Assembly (NCBI GenBank): GCA_035048815.1
Contig: JAUCBN010000034.1
Coordinates: forward strand, 7,852,737 to 7,916,736
Direction: 5' to 3'
From: Abelmoschus esculentus
Taxonomy: Eukaryota > Streptophyta > Magnoliopsida > Malvales > Malvaceae
Length of the DNA stretch: 64,000 nt
Position 1 is the stretch's first letter. The number at the start of each line of letters is the position of its first letter. Positions 34,445-46,532 of the stretch are shown piece by piece. The notes beneath the pieces were generated by a model. That model was not told the DNA's origin, did no database searches, and saw nothing but the letters and a program-made list of their open reading frames with translations. Both the position numbers and the translations under genes were made by a program.

Positions 34445-34460
34445 TAGCTCTGATACCACT
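34445..34460 (-). other. Primer-binding site (tRNA-iMet type), minus strand
   Basis: The minus strand reads AGTGGTATCAGAGCTA, almost exactly the initiator-tRNA primer site TGGTATCAGAGC. It adjoins an LTR that ends CCGTGACA at 34461. Confidence 0.8.
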
Positions 34461-35087
34461 TGTCACGGCCTTAACCCTCGTACCCTTAGGTGGCTAAGCT
34501 GTGCTAAACTTGAAAATGAACACATCCTCGACAAGTCAGCCTTAAACACATCCTTCACAAGGATCTATCACGAAAGCGTCATAATCAAGGTCGCATAAGT
34601 CATTCTCCTCCACTACACAATCCTTTAAGCCACAGCCGATACTGTGGGGCATAGCGAATGCACCAAGTAGACCTCTACTTTCCACGAAGGAAAATAAAAG
34701 TGGTCTTATTAAAGAAAGTGTTTTGGGGATTTACAAAGAAGACAAATGCACATCAACGACTCAACGGTAAGGGCCGCCCCCGATGATGTGTAGGAATTCA
34801 CCTATACCTAGACCCATGGAGCAATCCAAACTCCCTTGATTGTCCACCCTCTACATATATGCAAATAAAACATTATGGAAATGCCCCGAGTACACATTGG
34901 TTTGCTCGAATAGGGGACACTTTTCCCTAACCCAAAGGAAACAACTTAAAACATGAACTTTTTTCTTAAAAACATTACAATATTGAAAGGAGGACACTGG
35001 CTATTCATTAAGCCCTGGGGCCTCAGACACGGTTGACTCTGACACAGCTTGCTCGGTTATGGACGAGGAAAGGCGACGACCATAACA
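34461..35087 (-). repeat. 5' LTR of a minus-strand LTR element, rest missing
   Basis: On the minus strand the segment begins TGTTATGGTCGTCGCC (35087) and ends GGCCGTGACA (34461), next to the primer site. That gives an LTR of about 627 bp with TGT..ACA ends. Only the array-bearing leader follows; the rest of the element is lost at the junction with the Athila-like 3' LTR (34039/34040). The right border is inferred from where the neighbouring Athila-like LTR match begins. Confidence 0.6.
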
Positions 35088-35724
35088 CCTAGCACACCAC
35101 TCCCTTGAAGCTCTATCAATGGAGGGAACCTTCGGATGGTGGTTGGAGAAGAAAGGTGGAAGCTTTCTCCTCCGCCTTTAGCTCTCCTTGTGCCTCGAAA
35201 TCAGCCCCCAAAAGGTCTCTCCTTTTTAATTAAAGGTTGCCCATTTATTAGGTCACCTATCCTTATATAATGGGGGGTGAAAACCCTAGGGTTTAGGGAA
35301 ATTCCCTATTTCACACTAATTACGTGATGACATTTCTAACATGGTGATAGTGGTCCCCCCAAGGTGGTTACAACCAACTTGTATAGCACCAGTTGACACT
35401 CCTTTGCAAAATATCTTCTTGTATTTTTGTGCAGCACAGGAGGTCTCCATATTTGCCATAGCATTTTTCTTTTGTTTTCCTTCTGCAAATGCCATGATGA
35501 ATCTCCCTTGCTCCCAGCTTTGCTTTACCTACACAACATCAACCAAAAGCACGACCTTTCTCGTAAAATAGCACCTATTGCCACATCATAAATGCCAAGG
35601 TATATCTATCTACTAAATGCAATGTTATGATCCTAAATGCATCTAAATACTCATGTATGCACTTAAAGACACTCAATAACTTAAGTAAAAAGGCTTGAAA
35701 TATAGCCTTTTTGCAGAGTTATCA
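35088..35724 (-). repeat. Inverted 5' part of an Athila-like LTR
   Basis: The minus strand begins TGATAACTCTGCAAAAAGGC at 35724 and follows the first ~640 bp of the LTR at 32291 (CCCTAGGGTTTTCACCCCCC; GCTCTCCTTGTG in complement; GGGAGTGGTGTGCTAGG). It then breaks at the LTR described at 34461. It is therefore a third, inverted and truncated copy. Confidence 0.8.
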
Positions 35725-38270
35725 TCATCCCGGTTCAATTATGATACAAAAAGCTATTGATAATTCATGTGGTTATTCATTGAAGAACTGATAGATTCTT
35801 CGATGTAATGTTTTTTTTCATGTGATATTTGCTATCAAAGCAATTTAACTATTCAATCATCATCAGCTAAGAGAGAGTGTAAATCTACTAATTTTCTGCA
35901 ATAGATACTAGGTGATATATGTAGGCCCATACATCATTCTTATATTCCATTTATATATTTACGATTTTAACCAATGCATATACTAGATGGTCATATGTAT
36001 CCTTGTTATTAACCTGCAACTTGGTGTTTGCGAGGCTACTTGCTCAGTTGATAAAATTACGAGCACATTTTTCAGATTATCTTATAAAGACAATCGGTCT
36101 TGATAATGTTGATGACATATCATTTTACATGTAGTATCACTAATTCGCATCAAGCCAACAAATAATCATAAGTTCTCCCAATTACAAAAGGTTTTTGGTC
36201 AAGAACCAAATATTTCTCATCTTATATTTTTTTGGTGTACATACATGTTTTAATTGCTCCACCATAATGCACAAAGATGAGTTATGTTGGGAATATATGT
36301 TAGATTTAAATTCCCTTTGATAATTAAATATCTTGAGCTTTTGATAGGAAATTTAATTACATCTCGATTTACTAACTATCATTTTAACGAGTCAGTTTAC
36401 CCAATATTAGGGGAGAAAATAAAATAGCTGGAAAAGAAATAAGTTAAAATGAATTATCATTTTCTTAGTTTGATCCATGTATTTAACAATGTGAACTATA
36501 AGTTCAAAGGATAATTCATTTAGCAAATCAATTGCCAGATGATTTTGCTGACCCTAAAAGAGTCACATATACCAGCTATGAATGCTCCGATTAAATTTGA
36601 TGTCCTGGAAGGACAAATGCTAGCTGCTAATGAGTCTAACTTACGCCTTTAGCATGATAGACAAGTAAGTTCCAAAGATAAAAATCCTTGGAAAAGAAAA
36701 AGAGTTATATTTTATAATGATCTGATCAAGGAATCAACGTATTATGAAAATCTCTAAAAGAGATTAAAAGGTCTTAAATGGAGACATTGACGTGACTCAG
36801 GTATTATGTCATGTCTGATGATAAGTAGAACTAAAATTAAATCGACGTCAATAATATATTTGCATGCAATATAGCACTAGAGATATTGTTTGATGATGTG
36901 GATCATGAATCATTGTCAATTGGGCAATATAACAAAGAAATGATTGGATAACATGGAAAGGGGCAATTGAGGCAAAACTAAAATCTCTTTGGAAAAGATA
37001 AGTATTGGGGCCTATAGCTCGTATGTTGAAATGTGTAAAGCTCGTGGATATAAATGAGCTTTTGTGAGAAAGAGAAATCAAAAGGGAAAATCATAAGATA
37101 TAAGCTCATTTGGTTGAACAAGGATTCTCACAAAGACATGAAATCGATTATGAGGAAAATATATTTCTCGTTGGTGATTGTAACTACTTTTAGATTTTGA
37201 TCAGTCTGATAATAAATAAAATTACCCAGTTTTCGCCTAATGAATGTTGTTACATCCTATTTGTATGGGCCTCTTGATAGTAGTATTTACATGAAACTTC
37301 CGAAAAGATTTAGATTTCCAAAAGTAGTTTATTCAAGTATTCGAGAATATTATTCAATCATATTGAATATATCTTTTTATGGCTTGAAACAATTTAGGCG
37401 TATTTGTTACAATCGCCTTATTGAATACCTATTAGTAGAATGTTATACGAATTATTTAATTTCCCTAAGCATTTTATTAAGAGGTTTAACTCTGAATTTG
37501 TTATTGTTGTGTATGTCGATGATTTGAATATCATTGAGACTCATGGAAAGATCTCCTTAACAATGGAATTCTTGTGCATCAATCGAAATACATAGAAAAA
37601 TGTTTAAAGAGACTTTACATGCATAATGCATATTTATTGATCACCCTTATAGTTCTTAGGTCTCTTAATGTAAACAAAGATCCATTTCGCCTAAAGAAAA
37701 GGGTGATGATGTTCTTGGTCTAAAAACACCGTATATACATCAATTGGTATGGAAGCATCGTATATTAGCTGGTCTAGAAATAATATTTAAGTGCTACGTG
37801 ACCATTACCTTTAAACAATTACTTTGCTTGAGGCAAAACCGAAATATGTGTTTGGCTAAATATATCTAGAAGATATGTGAATTTCTTTCACAAGATAAGA
37901 TGCAATCTATTTTGTGTATAAATGATACAAAATTTATATCTCAAGGTGGATACATTAAATGTGATAAAACGAAACATATTTTTTTTAAAGTTTCGTCCCT
38001 CATGATCTCAGAAGAATAATATTCGATTAATCATTTCAAGCAATAATTTGAAAGATTTATCCATTAGTACATAATCTACTTCAACATTTAAAGATTATAT
38101 TCAAGATTGAATTATGAAGATTCAAAGATCTTATAATATTTTCATGAAGGAGAATAAATACGCATTGCTCTTTTTTTTCCTTTAACCAAGGTCTTGTCCC
38201 AATGAGTTTTTTCTAGTAAGGTTTTTAATGAGGCAAACGAGACACATTATCTTTATGGATATCCAAGGGG
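35725..38270 (+). pseudogene. Copia integrase-RT-RNase H relic
   Basis: In shifting plus-strand frames the order is integrase core (LTNAYTRWSYVSLLL and FARLLAQLIKLRAHFSDY near 35970-36080; QEPNISHLIFF near 36203), then a linker (LPDDFADPKRVTYTSYEC near 36530-36590). RT follows, with VVTSYLYGPLDSSIYMKLP and SFYGLKQFRRICYNRLIEYL in the frame 37240-37527, then VYVDDLNII near 37510-37530. A decayed RNase H follows to about 38160. The YVDD catalytic motif can still be read. Many stops and frameshifts mean no product. The lineage looks like Tork/Tnt1-type Copia; gag and protease are absent. Confidence 0.75.
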
Positions 38271-38507
38271 TGTTATGAATATCTTTATTTATGGTGGATA
38301 TTTATATATTAAATAATATTTTAATGTACTTTATTATTAGAGTTTAATTCCCATTAGAATTAAGACTTTCATCTTATGCCTATAAATATAGACATTTAGA
38401 GAAACCATTGTATAACCCTACTTTGAAAATATAATACAAGTCTCTCTTTTTTTATTTGTCATCTTTATTTATTTATTTTGTTCTTGTTCTTTACTTTATT
38501 CACAACA
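38271..38507 (+). repeat. 3' LTR of the Copia relic
   Basis: It starts TGTTATGAATATC directly after a purine tract (CCAAGGGG) and ends TTCACAACA, giving 237 bp. It contains TATAAATATAGACATTTAGAG near 38383 as a TATA box and an AATATAATAC signal near 38430. A short LTR fits a Tork/Ale-type Copia. No 5' partner is in the window. Confidence 0.65.
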
Positions 38508-40019
38508 ATATTTTAAATTTTATAATTGTTAATGTAAATAAATAATATTTATTTATTAATAAATATTTATTTATAACTCAATCTTTTACCTTTTTGCTTT
38601 ATTTTGTTTCAAATCCTAATATACACAAGCTTATAATTTTTAATTTATTGTATAAGTTATATACATAAATTAATGAAAATACATTCGTTTGAGTTGATTA
38701 GTCTGCGTGTTTAGCCTTGGCATGGCATAAATAAAATTCAAATAAAACAGGGGTTAAGGGTTCGTTTGTTTCAAGTATTTTGATTTTCGGAAAATACTTC
38801 CCTTTACTTCCGGTGTTTGGTTGGGTGAAAGAAATTGAGTCAATGGAACTAAAATTACAGTCAACATAAAATAAATTAAAGTAACTGTGTAAAGCAACTT
38901 ACCGAAAATGGGTCCGTAAGTCATTTTCCTAAAGATTTTCGGTTTTCTTTTAAATCCCCAACTTAAACCTACACTTCACTCGTCGACATGCACTACATCT
39001 TCTTTTGTCGTAGAATCTTACAGATTTTTTTTCGACACTCCTTGATTTTGCCATCATTGCTGACTTTTATTTTTAGCATTTTTTTCTCTCGTTCGTTCGT
39101 TCGAAGAAACTGCTAATCAGACAACCAAAATGGTAGCAACGATAATAGTGATAAAACAAGTAAGATTTTATCTCTCATGTTTCTCATCTTATTATGTTTG
39201 ATGTTATATTGTTTATTTATTTCATGTTTTGTTTGTATCAACTGGGTTTTAACCCAATCAATTTTTTCTTTGCAAAATATTTTATTTTGATTCTCATTTT
39301 TTTTAATAGACACTTTTAATTGGTTGATTTGATAATTTTTATATTCTTTTCATTACAATCCAGATCCTGATAATTTATATTTATAAATATTATGTAAAAA
39401 GAGGCGATTTCATTTTTGAAGCATATGTATCAGAAGGTTTGATTGTCTGGGTAATTAATGAGTATTAAGGATCTTAAAATTATTTTAAGAGGTTAATATT
39501 TATAGGTTCTGCAAAACAAATGAAAAGGCTTAAATCTTTTAATGGTAATGACAGTTTAATTTAATTAAAGTCTTGGATTGTTTTAAGAAACATATTTGTT
39601 TATGTATACATTTTAGGTTCTCTTTGGCTTTTGATTTTTCAGAACCAAATGGTAAATAACCATTGCTGATATAATTATGTTTTTTTTTTGTTGTCCTTTT
39701 TGCTGTGTTGAATGAGATTCTTAAGCCCTGAAAGTGCATCTCAGTGTTTTTGAGTAGATAACATATTAGTTTTATTTGTGACATTTATGATTACATGTTA
39801 TAATCTTGGTGCGTTTTTGGAATCAATCTAAAATTTTTGTAAACTCAAATTATAGGAACCATGTTCTCTATTCTTTTGCCTTTGTTTTGTTCTTTTTGGT
39901 GTGATTTTTGACTTATGATTGTTGCTTTGTGTTTTTTTTGCGCTTATAATTGAATTGGCTTATTGAACATTTATGATAATTATGTATAAAATAAGTTATT
40001 TTTTAGATACAAATGATGT
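38508..40019. other. Non-coding stretch with possible transposon remnant and exon-like segment
   Basis: Highly A+T-rich. From about 38758 the phrases GGTTCGTTTGTTTC, GATTTTCGGAAAATACTTCC and GGGTCCGTAAGTCATTTTCC resemble ends and arms of hAT-like non-autonomous elements, but I could not pair two termini. At 39129 a short ATG frame ending ATAAAACAA is followed by GTAAGATTT, a good splice donor, and is preceded by a C/T-rich leader. It may be the first exon of a lost gene; no continuation is recognised. Confidence 0.4.
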
Positions 40020-40235
40020 TTTTTTCCTATGGTTATTCAATAATTAGTCCATCTTCTGAAAACTGTTTAATTTAACTGCTACGTCATCACCGTTAACTTT
40101 TATGTTAAAATTGTAACAGCGGTGACTCAAATAGGTAGGGTTTCAAAGTTGGGTGACCTGATTGACGAGTTCGTTAGTTGGGTGACCCAGATAGGTATCC
40201 CCAATTAGTTGGGTGGTCACTGGAGTAGTTTACCC
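40020..40235. mobile_element. Truncated MULE-type MITE end
   Basis: The right end reads GAGTAGTTTACCC, the exact complement of the GGGTAAACTAC start of the MITE at 16647. Its body has the same type of motif (GTTGGGTGACC repeated at about 40150, 40178 and 40208, and TGGTCACTGGAG). The matching left terminus is not visible, so this is a decayed or half element of a related family. Confidence 0.6.
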
Positions 40236-41253
40236 TATAAATATATTGCTTGACAGATCCAAGTATTATAATCAACACAAAGACCTAAAAACTATGAACA
40301 AAAATAATAATTCTAAATGTTGAGGTCAAAATGCTTAATGGATACATCTCTATTCTACTATTCTTTATACAAATTTTAAACATATACATGTAGCTAGAAA
40401 CGATAACATGTCATCTTCAAGTATATCATAACAATCAATCCAAAAACCTAGCATGGGCACTAGGTCACACAATATCGAGTCACACTCATACTTGAAGTCT
40501 TCTCTTGAGTATCCCACTCACACTCAAAATCCTCTCTCAAGTATCTTTAAATGAAGTTCAAGTCACACAACATCAAAGTGTTCGTTCAATTAACCTATCA
40601 TGGTGTTACAACACGTCTTGAGCATCTGAATCTCATCAATAAAGTGACTTTACTATATAAGTTCTCGCACGACATACATCAACATCCTAACAATTATTAT
40701 TATCGAGTCATCTATATATATCTTAAGCTTTTACTCGTTATGTTTATATAAATGAATGAAATTTGATATTCTCATTTTAAATCTCAACCTTCCATCTTTG
40801 CTTTCTTCTTAGAAGATTCCTTAACTTTTTTCATTATATAAAAAGTTATAAAATAAATCAAGACAAATAAGAGATGCAAAGGGTAACCAAAGAACCCTTT
40901 TAAGGCTAGAAAAACGAGATTAACACTCCTTCTAGCCTACTTGTAATACCTTCACCAAAACCCATGAAATTATTTTTTTTATTATTTTGGTGATTCTTAC
41001 TTTAAAATGTAGACGTTGATTGTAAATTCCTCAACAATAAATTTAAAATTTTTACTCCAAAAACCAAAGATTAAATCTTGACCTTGAATTTAGGGTGAAG
41101 ATAAAAAGAAAAAAGGTGAAAGAGAAAATAAATTAGGGTGACATCACCCTTTAGCTTTTCTAAATCGCAATATAAACCTTTCCTATCTTTCCCCCGACAC
41201 ACATAGGTCACAAGAAAAACCCAAAAGAAAACCAAGAAGCACACTAAAGCTCT
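40236..41253. other. A+T-rich stretch, possible LTR fragment from about 40942
   Basis: No gene is visible to about 40940. From 40942 the text TGTAATACCTTCACCAAAACC looks like an LTR start. The strand opposite reads on from the chromovirus relic beyond LTR D, so it may be that element's 3' LTR. This cannot be confirmed without a partner. Confidence 0.35.
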
Positions 41254-44200
41254 TGTAACGCAGTAAAATTAGGTCTAGAAGTTAGTGGACCGATTTAGTT
41301 GATTAAGTCTAGTTTGGAATTAAATTCTTAAAAATTAATTTTTAATCGAAATAAATTATGGAAAAATATCCAAAAATCCTAATTAAGTATACATTTGAAT
41401 TTGGTCAACTCAATTTCAAAAATTTACCCTTGAATCCCTAAGATTTTAAAATTAGTGACTATTTTGTAAAAAATTGAAAATTTGAGGACAATTTTATAAA
41501 CTAAGCCAAAACTTTGAATCTTTAAGGGACTTTGATCCAATCCTAATTTTAGTTTAACTAACCTTCCATGGACTTATTTAATTAACTCAAAACCCAAATT
41601 TTAAAACATAAAACCCAAATTACTTGATTTAATTTCTAAAAACCTATTTTATATCAAAACCTAAACCCTTATTTTTTATTTCCATTTTTCCTCTTTTCGA
41701 GGCATAGAAAAACCGTCTTCTAAAGGTAAAATCGATTTCTTTTCAATGATTTACGTTTAGGATTAATTTTATAATTTTTTTCATCAAAAAGTCTCGTTTT
41801 TCACTCGTTTTCTTCTTCAAAAAAACATGAAAGTTGGTTGGGTCAGAATTGGAGGTATGATACATTAAATTCTCTGATTTTAAAGATTATTTATTTAAAT
41901 TCGCAAGTTATTAGCTTGGTAAAATTGTTTTAATCCTTTGTTTTTAGAAAAAAATCAGTTTTGATCAAAATTATACAATTTTCGTTCAAGATTTTTTACT
42001 CATTGTTTTTTATCCTAAATTGATGATTTTTAATGCTTTATGATATTTATAAAGTGTTTTTAAACTCCTTAATCCTGGAATGAATGTTTAGGAGAAGTTT
42101 GGTTGGTTTCAAAAAGTTTTTGGTTAAGGTTTTGATAGGTTTTAAGGGTTGTTGTGTAGGGATCCGACTTGGGGTTTGTTGTATGCGTTTAGGAGCACTA
42201 AATTCTTAGTTTTTGGTGCTTGAAACAAGACAAGAAGTTGTGGATCACGTTTGAAGAGTTTTGGTTCGAATTAGTGGCTTGTCGAGCAAGAAATGATTAT
42301 TGGTGAGTGAATTTGAGAGTGGTTTTCTTTAGCAGTGTTTTAAATAAGTTTTTCAAAGTGTTGAAGTGTAGGGAAGGTGTGAGAAACCTTCTTATACTCC
42401 GAAGTAAGTTTTACGTTACACTCTCTAATAGATTTTTTTCCACAATATGCTTGTTTACTATGTTAAAAGTCATGCTTGTATGATGATTTGCATGATTGTT
42501 TATGCGTGTATTTTAAGTGCTCAGAGGAATGTTTTTTATTGGTTTAAGGCTTCCACGATTTTGTTTTCAAAAATATGATATATGTTGTTTTATCGATTTA
42601 TGTGATTAAGGCATGAGTTAGTGGGATGCGAGTAAATTACTTACTTTTTTTTAATGAAAAAATTGAGCATTGGTACTAATTTATGTTGATTATTAAGTTA
42701 GTGTTAATAGAGATAAGTTGATCGATCAATAGGATGTGAGTGCACTAAAATTATAAAATGCATATGTGTATTAAATGCCTTGGTGATGTATTAGAGTTAA
42801 TACTTATATTGTGATATATATGTTGTATTACATGTAAGTGTTGTTTATCCCAGATACTAAGGTGAGATTTCGGAATTGGAATTAATCCATCATGGGTGTG
42901 ATTAGGCGATTAGCCTTCACACGTGGTATGAGTGGCGATTGGCTCTCATACGTGGCATGTTGGCGATTTGGCCTCATGCTTGGCATATTAATCACGCGTG
43001 TTCTGTTTATTCCAACGATTAAAGGTAAGACTAATTGGATCACTAATACCAACACGAAAAAACGCCATTGTAAGTCTTTCTTTGATTTTATTGCAATTAG
43101 AGATCTCGAGGGGTTGATGTTAGTTCAAATGTTTTACAAAATTTGGTTTTATGACTTTATGCCATGTGATGAGATACTTGCTGGCTTTTACTAATGGTGG
43201 TGTTACTTGGCCACGAATGACTATTTTGATTAGAGCATGACTTGATTTTTACTGTTGATTTCAGCATACTATGAGTTGCTTGCATGTAGTTTAAAATGTT
43301 TTTATGTATCCCTCACTAAGCAATAGCTTAACCATTATTTTTTTTCATGCAATGCAGACGAGTAGTGGGAAAGTTGTCTGAAGAAGGAAGGGGAGCTTAA
43401 ATCATGCCTTTTTCATATTTAGTTTATGTGATTTTATATTGGAATCATAGGTAGTAGAGAGCAATGAAGATAAAAAAAATATATACTATTATGAAGTGTT
43501 ATTGAACAATGAGTTTTTGGAATACTTGGATTTAAGATATCGAGGTTTGAATGTTGAACTTATACCTTGACATGTTCTTGACTAAAATAAAGTATTTGAT
43601 TTGAGTACATGTGAATTGCATCTAGAGGATTAGTAATAAGATATGGACCATGCCCTTAGGTACTATAATGCATCTAGAGAACCTTTGATTTTTGTTTAAG
43701 GCATAAAAAATAGTGAAATCTGCTTTTTGGATAGAAGGTTTAGATACCCTTTCATTAGGGTATCGATACGCAGGAAAAAACATGGAGGATTTCTAAGAAA
43801 ATTAGCCTGGGTGTCGATACCACATGAACTAGTATCGAAACAAAAACTTGAAATAAGGCAGGCATAGAGATAAACTAATCTTGAGTTTCGAAACAAGTTT
43901 TTACAGTAGCAAATCATATCAGAACGATGACCAAGCTGTATCGAAACACGGGCTTGCTTTGCGGGGCATCAGATGAGATTAATGGCGTATCGAAACACTT
44001 AATTCCCGTTCCGATACCTGCTTATTTTTCAATTTAGTATCAAAATAAGGCAAAGGGTTTTGATAACCCTGACCTTTAATTCTGTTATAAGCTGGAATAC
44101 ATATTTGATTCTTTACGTTTTAATCACTAAACAACTAGTATATAATTAGATGTCTTGTAGAACTTCTTTTGAGCTGAAAGTTACGTACAATCATGAAATA

Positions 44201-44507
44201 AACTTAATTAAATATTGGTAACTATAAATTAATATTAGGTTAATAATTTCTAGAAAATTAAAATTATGTCCCTAAAATTGATCAGTTAAAATTAGGACTC
44301 TTTTCTCTTTAGTTTTCGCTGTAATTTGAACTCAGTCCTTGCATGAAAACGTAGGACCTAAATAAAGCATCTAGATTAAAATTAGGACTCGTTTCTCTTT
44401 AGTTTTTGTCGTTTATCGGGCCAAGTCTCCGAATTTATCTCGGTATTCCCCGTGTAGCTCGTTCAAGTCAGGTGGCGTTTAGACCGGATCGAGGGGGTTA
44501 CATCTCT
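41249..44507 (+). mobile_element. Solo LTR D (TGTAACGC family), enlarged by an insertion
   Basis: The LTR body is 41254-44502, from TGTAACGCAGTAAAATTAGG to GGATCGAGGGGGTTACA, with the same order of blocks as LTRs A, C and E (GATCGATCAATAGGATGTGAG at 42720; ACGTGGTATGAGTGGCGATT; AAGGTAAGACTAATTGGATC). Flanks are GCTCT (41249-41253) and TCTCT (44503-44507), a 5-bp duplication with one change. It is longer (3249 bp) than E, partly through extra sequence at about 43690-44090 that is rich in TATCGAT/TATCGAAAC motifs. It splits the chromovirus relic or its LTR. Confidence 0.83.
43690..44090. repeat. TATCGATAC/TATCGAAAC motif cluster inside LTR D
   Basis: Within 400 bp are GGGTATCGATACG (43758-43770), GTGTCGATACC, AGTATCGAAAC, GAGTTTCGAAAC, TGTATCGAAACAC, CGTATCGAAACAC and GTTCCGATACC. 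The corresponding position in LTRs A, C and E lacks this segment, so it looks inserted. Confidence 0.75.
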
Positions 44508-46527
44508 TTAGGCTCAAAATGGGTCAAATACATTATCCAACCATAAGAGACTCATAGATAGGTCAATCGAACCTAGGATTCTAAAATTTAGTTCATATAA
44601 CTCTTCATTCCTCAAAGAATTTTTTTCTTTGAAATTTTCCTGATAGAAAGAGATATGGGTAAAGCAATCTCATATCTTCTTCGACTTCCCACATGGATTC
44701 CTCAAAATTTTTCTTCCTCAACAACATATTTATGAAAGGTATATACTTGTCATGAAGCTCCTTAACTCTTCTATTAGGACCTTTATTGCATCCGTCATAG
44801 GTCAAGTCAATGTTGATCTAAATTTTATTAAGAGAGATTACATAAAATGGATCAAAATGATAATGAATTAATAGGAAAATATGGAAGACGTTATAAATGT
44901 GAGTCATATCTGGATGCAAAACTAAATGGTACTCCATCGGTTTAGCTCTTTATAATATCTCATACAATTCATTAAACCTCAAACTTAACTTACCATTTCA
45001 TCCAAAGTGGATTACTCTCTTTTACGGTGACACCTTGAGAAACGCTTTCTTATTAACCTCGTACTCAATGTGCTTGTAGTTTTGGTTCACATAAGGTTTA
45101 TGGCAATCAAAAGCCTATTACAATATTCTTTGATTATTTAAACCTTCTCTTTGGTTTTGTTAATTAAATATGATCTTATAATCTTTCTCTTATTGAGTTT
45201 CGTCCAACACAATAATATTCATCACCTACGCCTATGAAAGGCCTTGAATAGAACTATCTTGATGCTTGATTGAAAGTTGTTATATGCAAATTCAACTAGT
45301 AGAAAATACTCTTTCGAACTACCATTAAAAATTAATAATACAACAATGAAGCATGTCCTTTAAAATTTGTATAACTCGCTCAAACTGACCATAAGTCTAA
45401 GGATAAAAAAATGATGCTAAAATATAGCCTAGTATCAAATATCTCATGTATTTTCTTCTACAACCTTACCATAAATAGAAGGTCACTATCTAAAATTATT
45501 AACGATGGTACTCCAAAGAACCTTATAATCTTTTGGATATATAAATGTGTCAACCTCTCAAGCGTGAAGTCCATAAGTACAGGTAAGAAATAACTTATCT
45601 TAGTCAAATAATACACAATCACCTAAATGGTATCATGACTTATTTGGAACAAAAACAAACCCATCGAAAAATCTAATCACCCGATACCATTTTTCATTAT
45701 GGAATCTAAATGGATTGAAGAAAACTCGAAAGAATCTAATGTTCGACCTTAACTTACTAACATACTAGGCATGTTGTTACAAACTCTCTGACACACTCTT
45801 TTCATGCTAGGATATAAAAAAAAGATGTAAGTGTTGATACTTCTAGTTATTTCTCGTATGCATTATAAACGGCTACGGTGAACATCTCTAATAATTTAAT
45901 ATCATAAAACCTCTAAGGTTGGATCATACAAATGATATTTAAATTACATGACTCCATTATTATTCATACCTCGAAACTTGATTTCTATCCCTCAAGATAT
46001 TAAGTAAGGCACAAAGGTGACAATCATACTCGTTCCCCGAGCTCGAGCATACTAAAATAAAATTAATGAAGACCATCACAAAGTGGTATAAAAATATTTG
46101 GAGAATTTATTTTATCAAATCCATAAAAGTTGTAGGTTGTTGGTTAACCCAAATGGTATAATCAAAAACTCAAATGCCCATAAAATGTTCTAAAAATGGC
46201 TTTCTAGATATCCCTATCCCATACTTTGCATTTATAATAACCCGACCTCATATTAATTTTCGAGAACACATGAGCATCTCTCAATTGGTCAAACAAATCA
46301 TCTATTCTTCTAAGAAGATAATTATTATTCACCGTCACCTTGTTGAGTTGACGATAGTCAATGCATAACCTCATTGAGCCATTTTTTACAAACAAAATTA
46401 GAAAACCCTTAGGTAAGATGTTTGGTTGGATAAATCCCTACATACTTTCTTTTGAAATCATCCACAAGTAGTTAATCCAGGTGGATTAGTTAGGGTACCA
46501 GTCTAGTTCCATAGTTTCTCACCATTC
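44508..46527 (-). pseudogene. Chromovirus (Tekay/Del-like Gypsy) pol relic with chromodomain
   Basis: On the minus strand, right to left: RT fingers and palm with NGSMRLCIDYRQLNKV and RIDDLFDQLRDAHVFSKIN (46204-46395; the DLRSGYY of active elements reads INMRSGYY); then a decayed RNase H; then integrase with PVLMDFTLERLTHLYIQK and FFGVPSLIILDSDLLF (about 45480-45640); and a C-terminal chromodomain with KYIPFINMLLRKKNFEES and MWEVEEDMRLLYPYLF (44605-44805). The chromodomain is expected to guide integration to marked chromatin. Stops and frameshifts rule out activity. Confidence 0.8.
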
Positions 46528-46532
46528 TTGAG

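Noticed and set aside
34115..34447. Frame of 110 codons
   Set aside because: It lies across the 44-bp array and has no domain.
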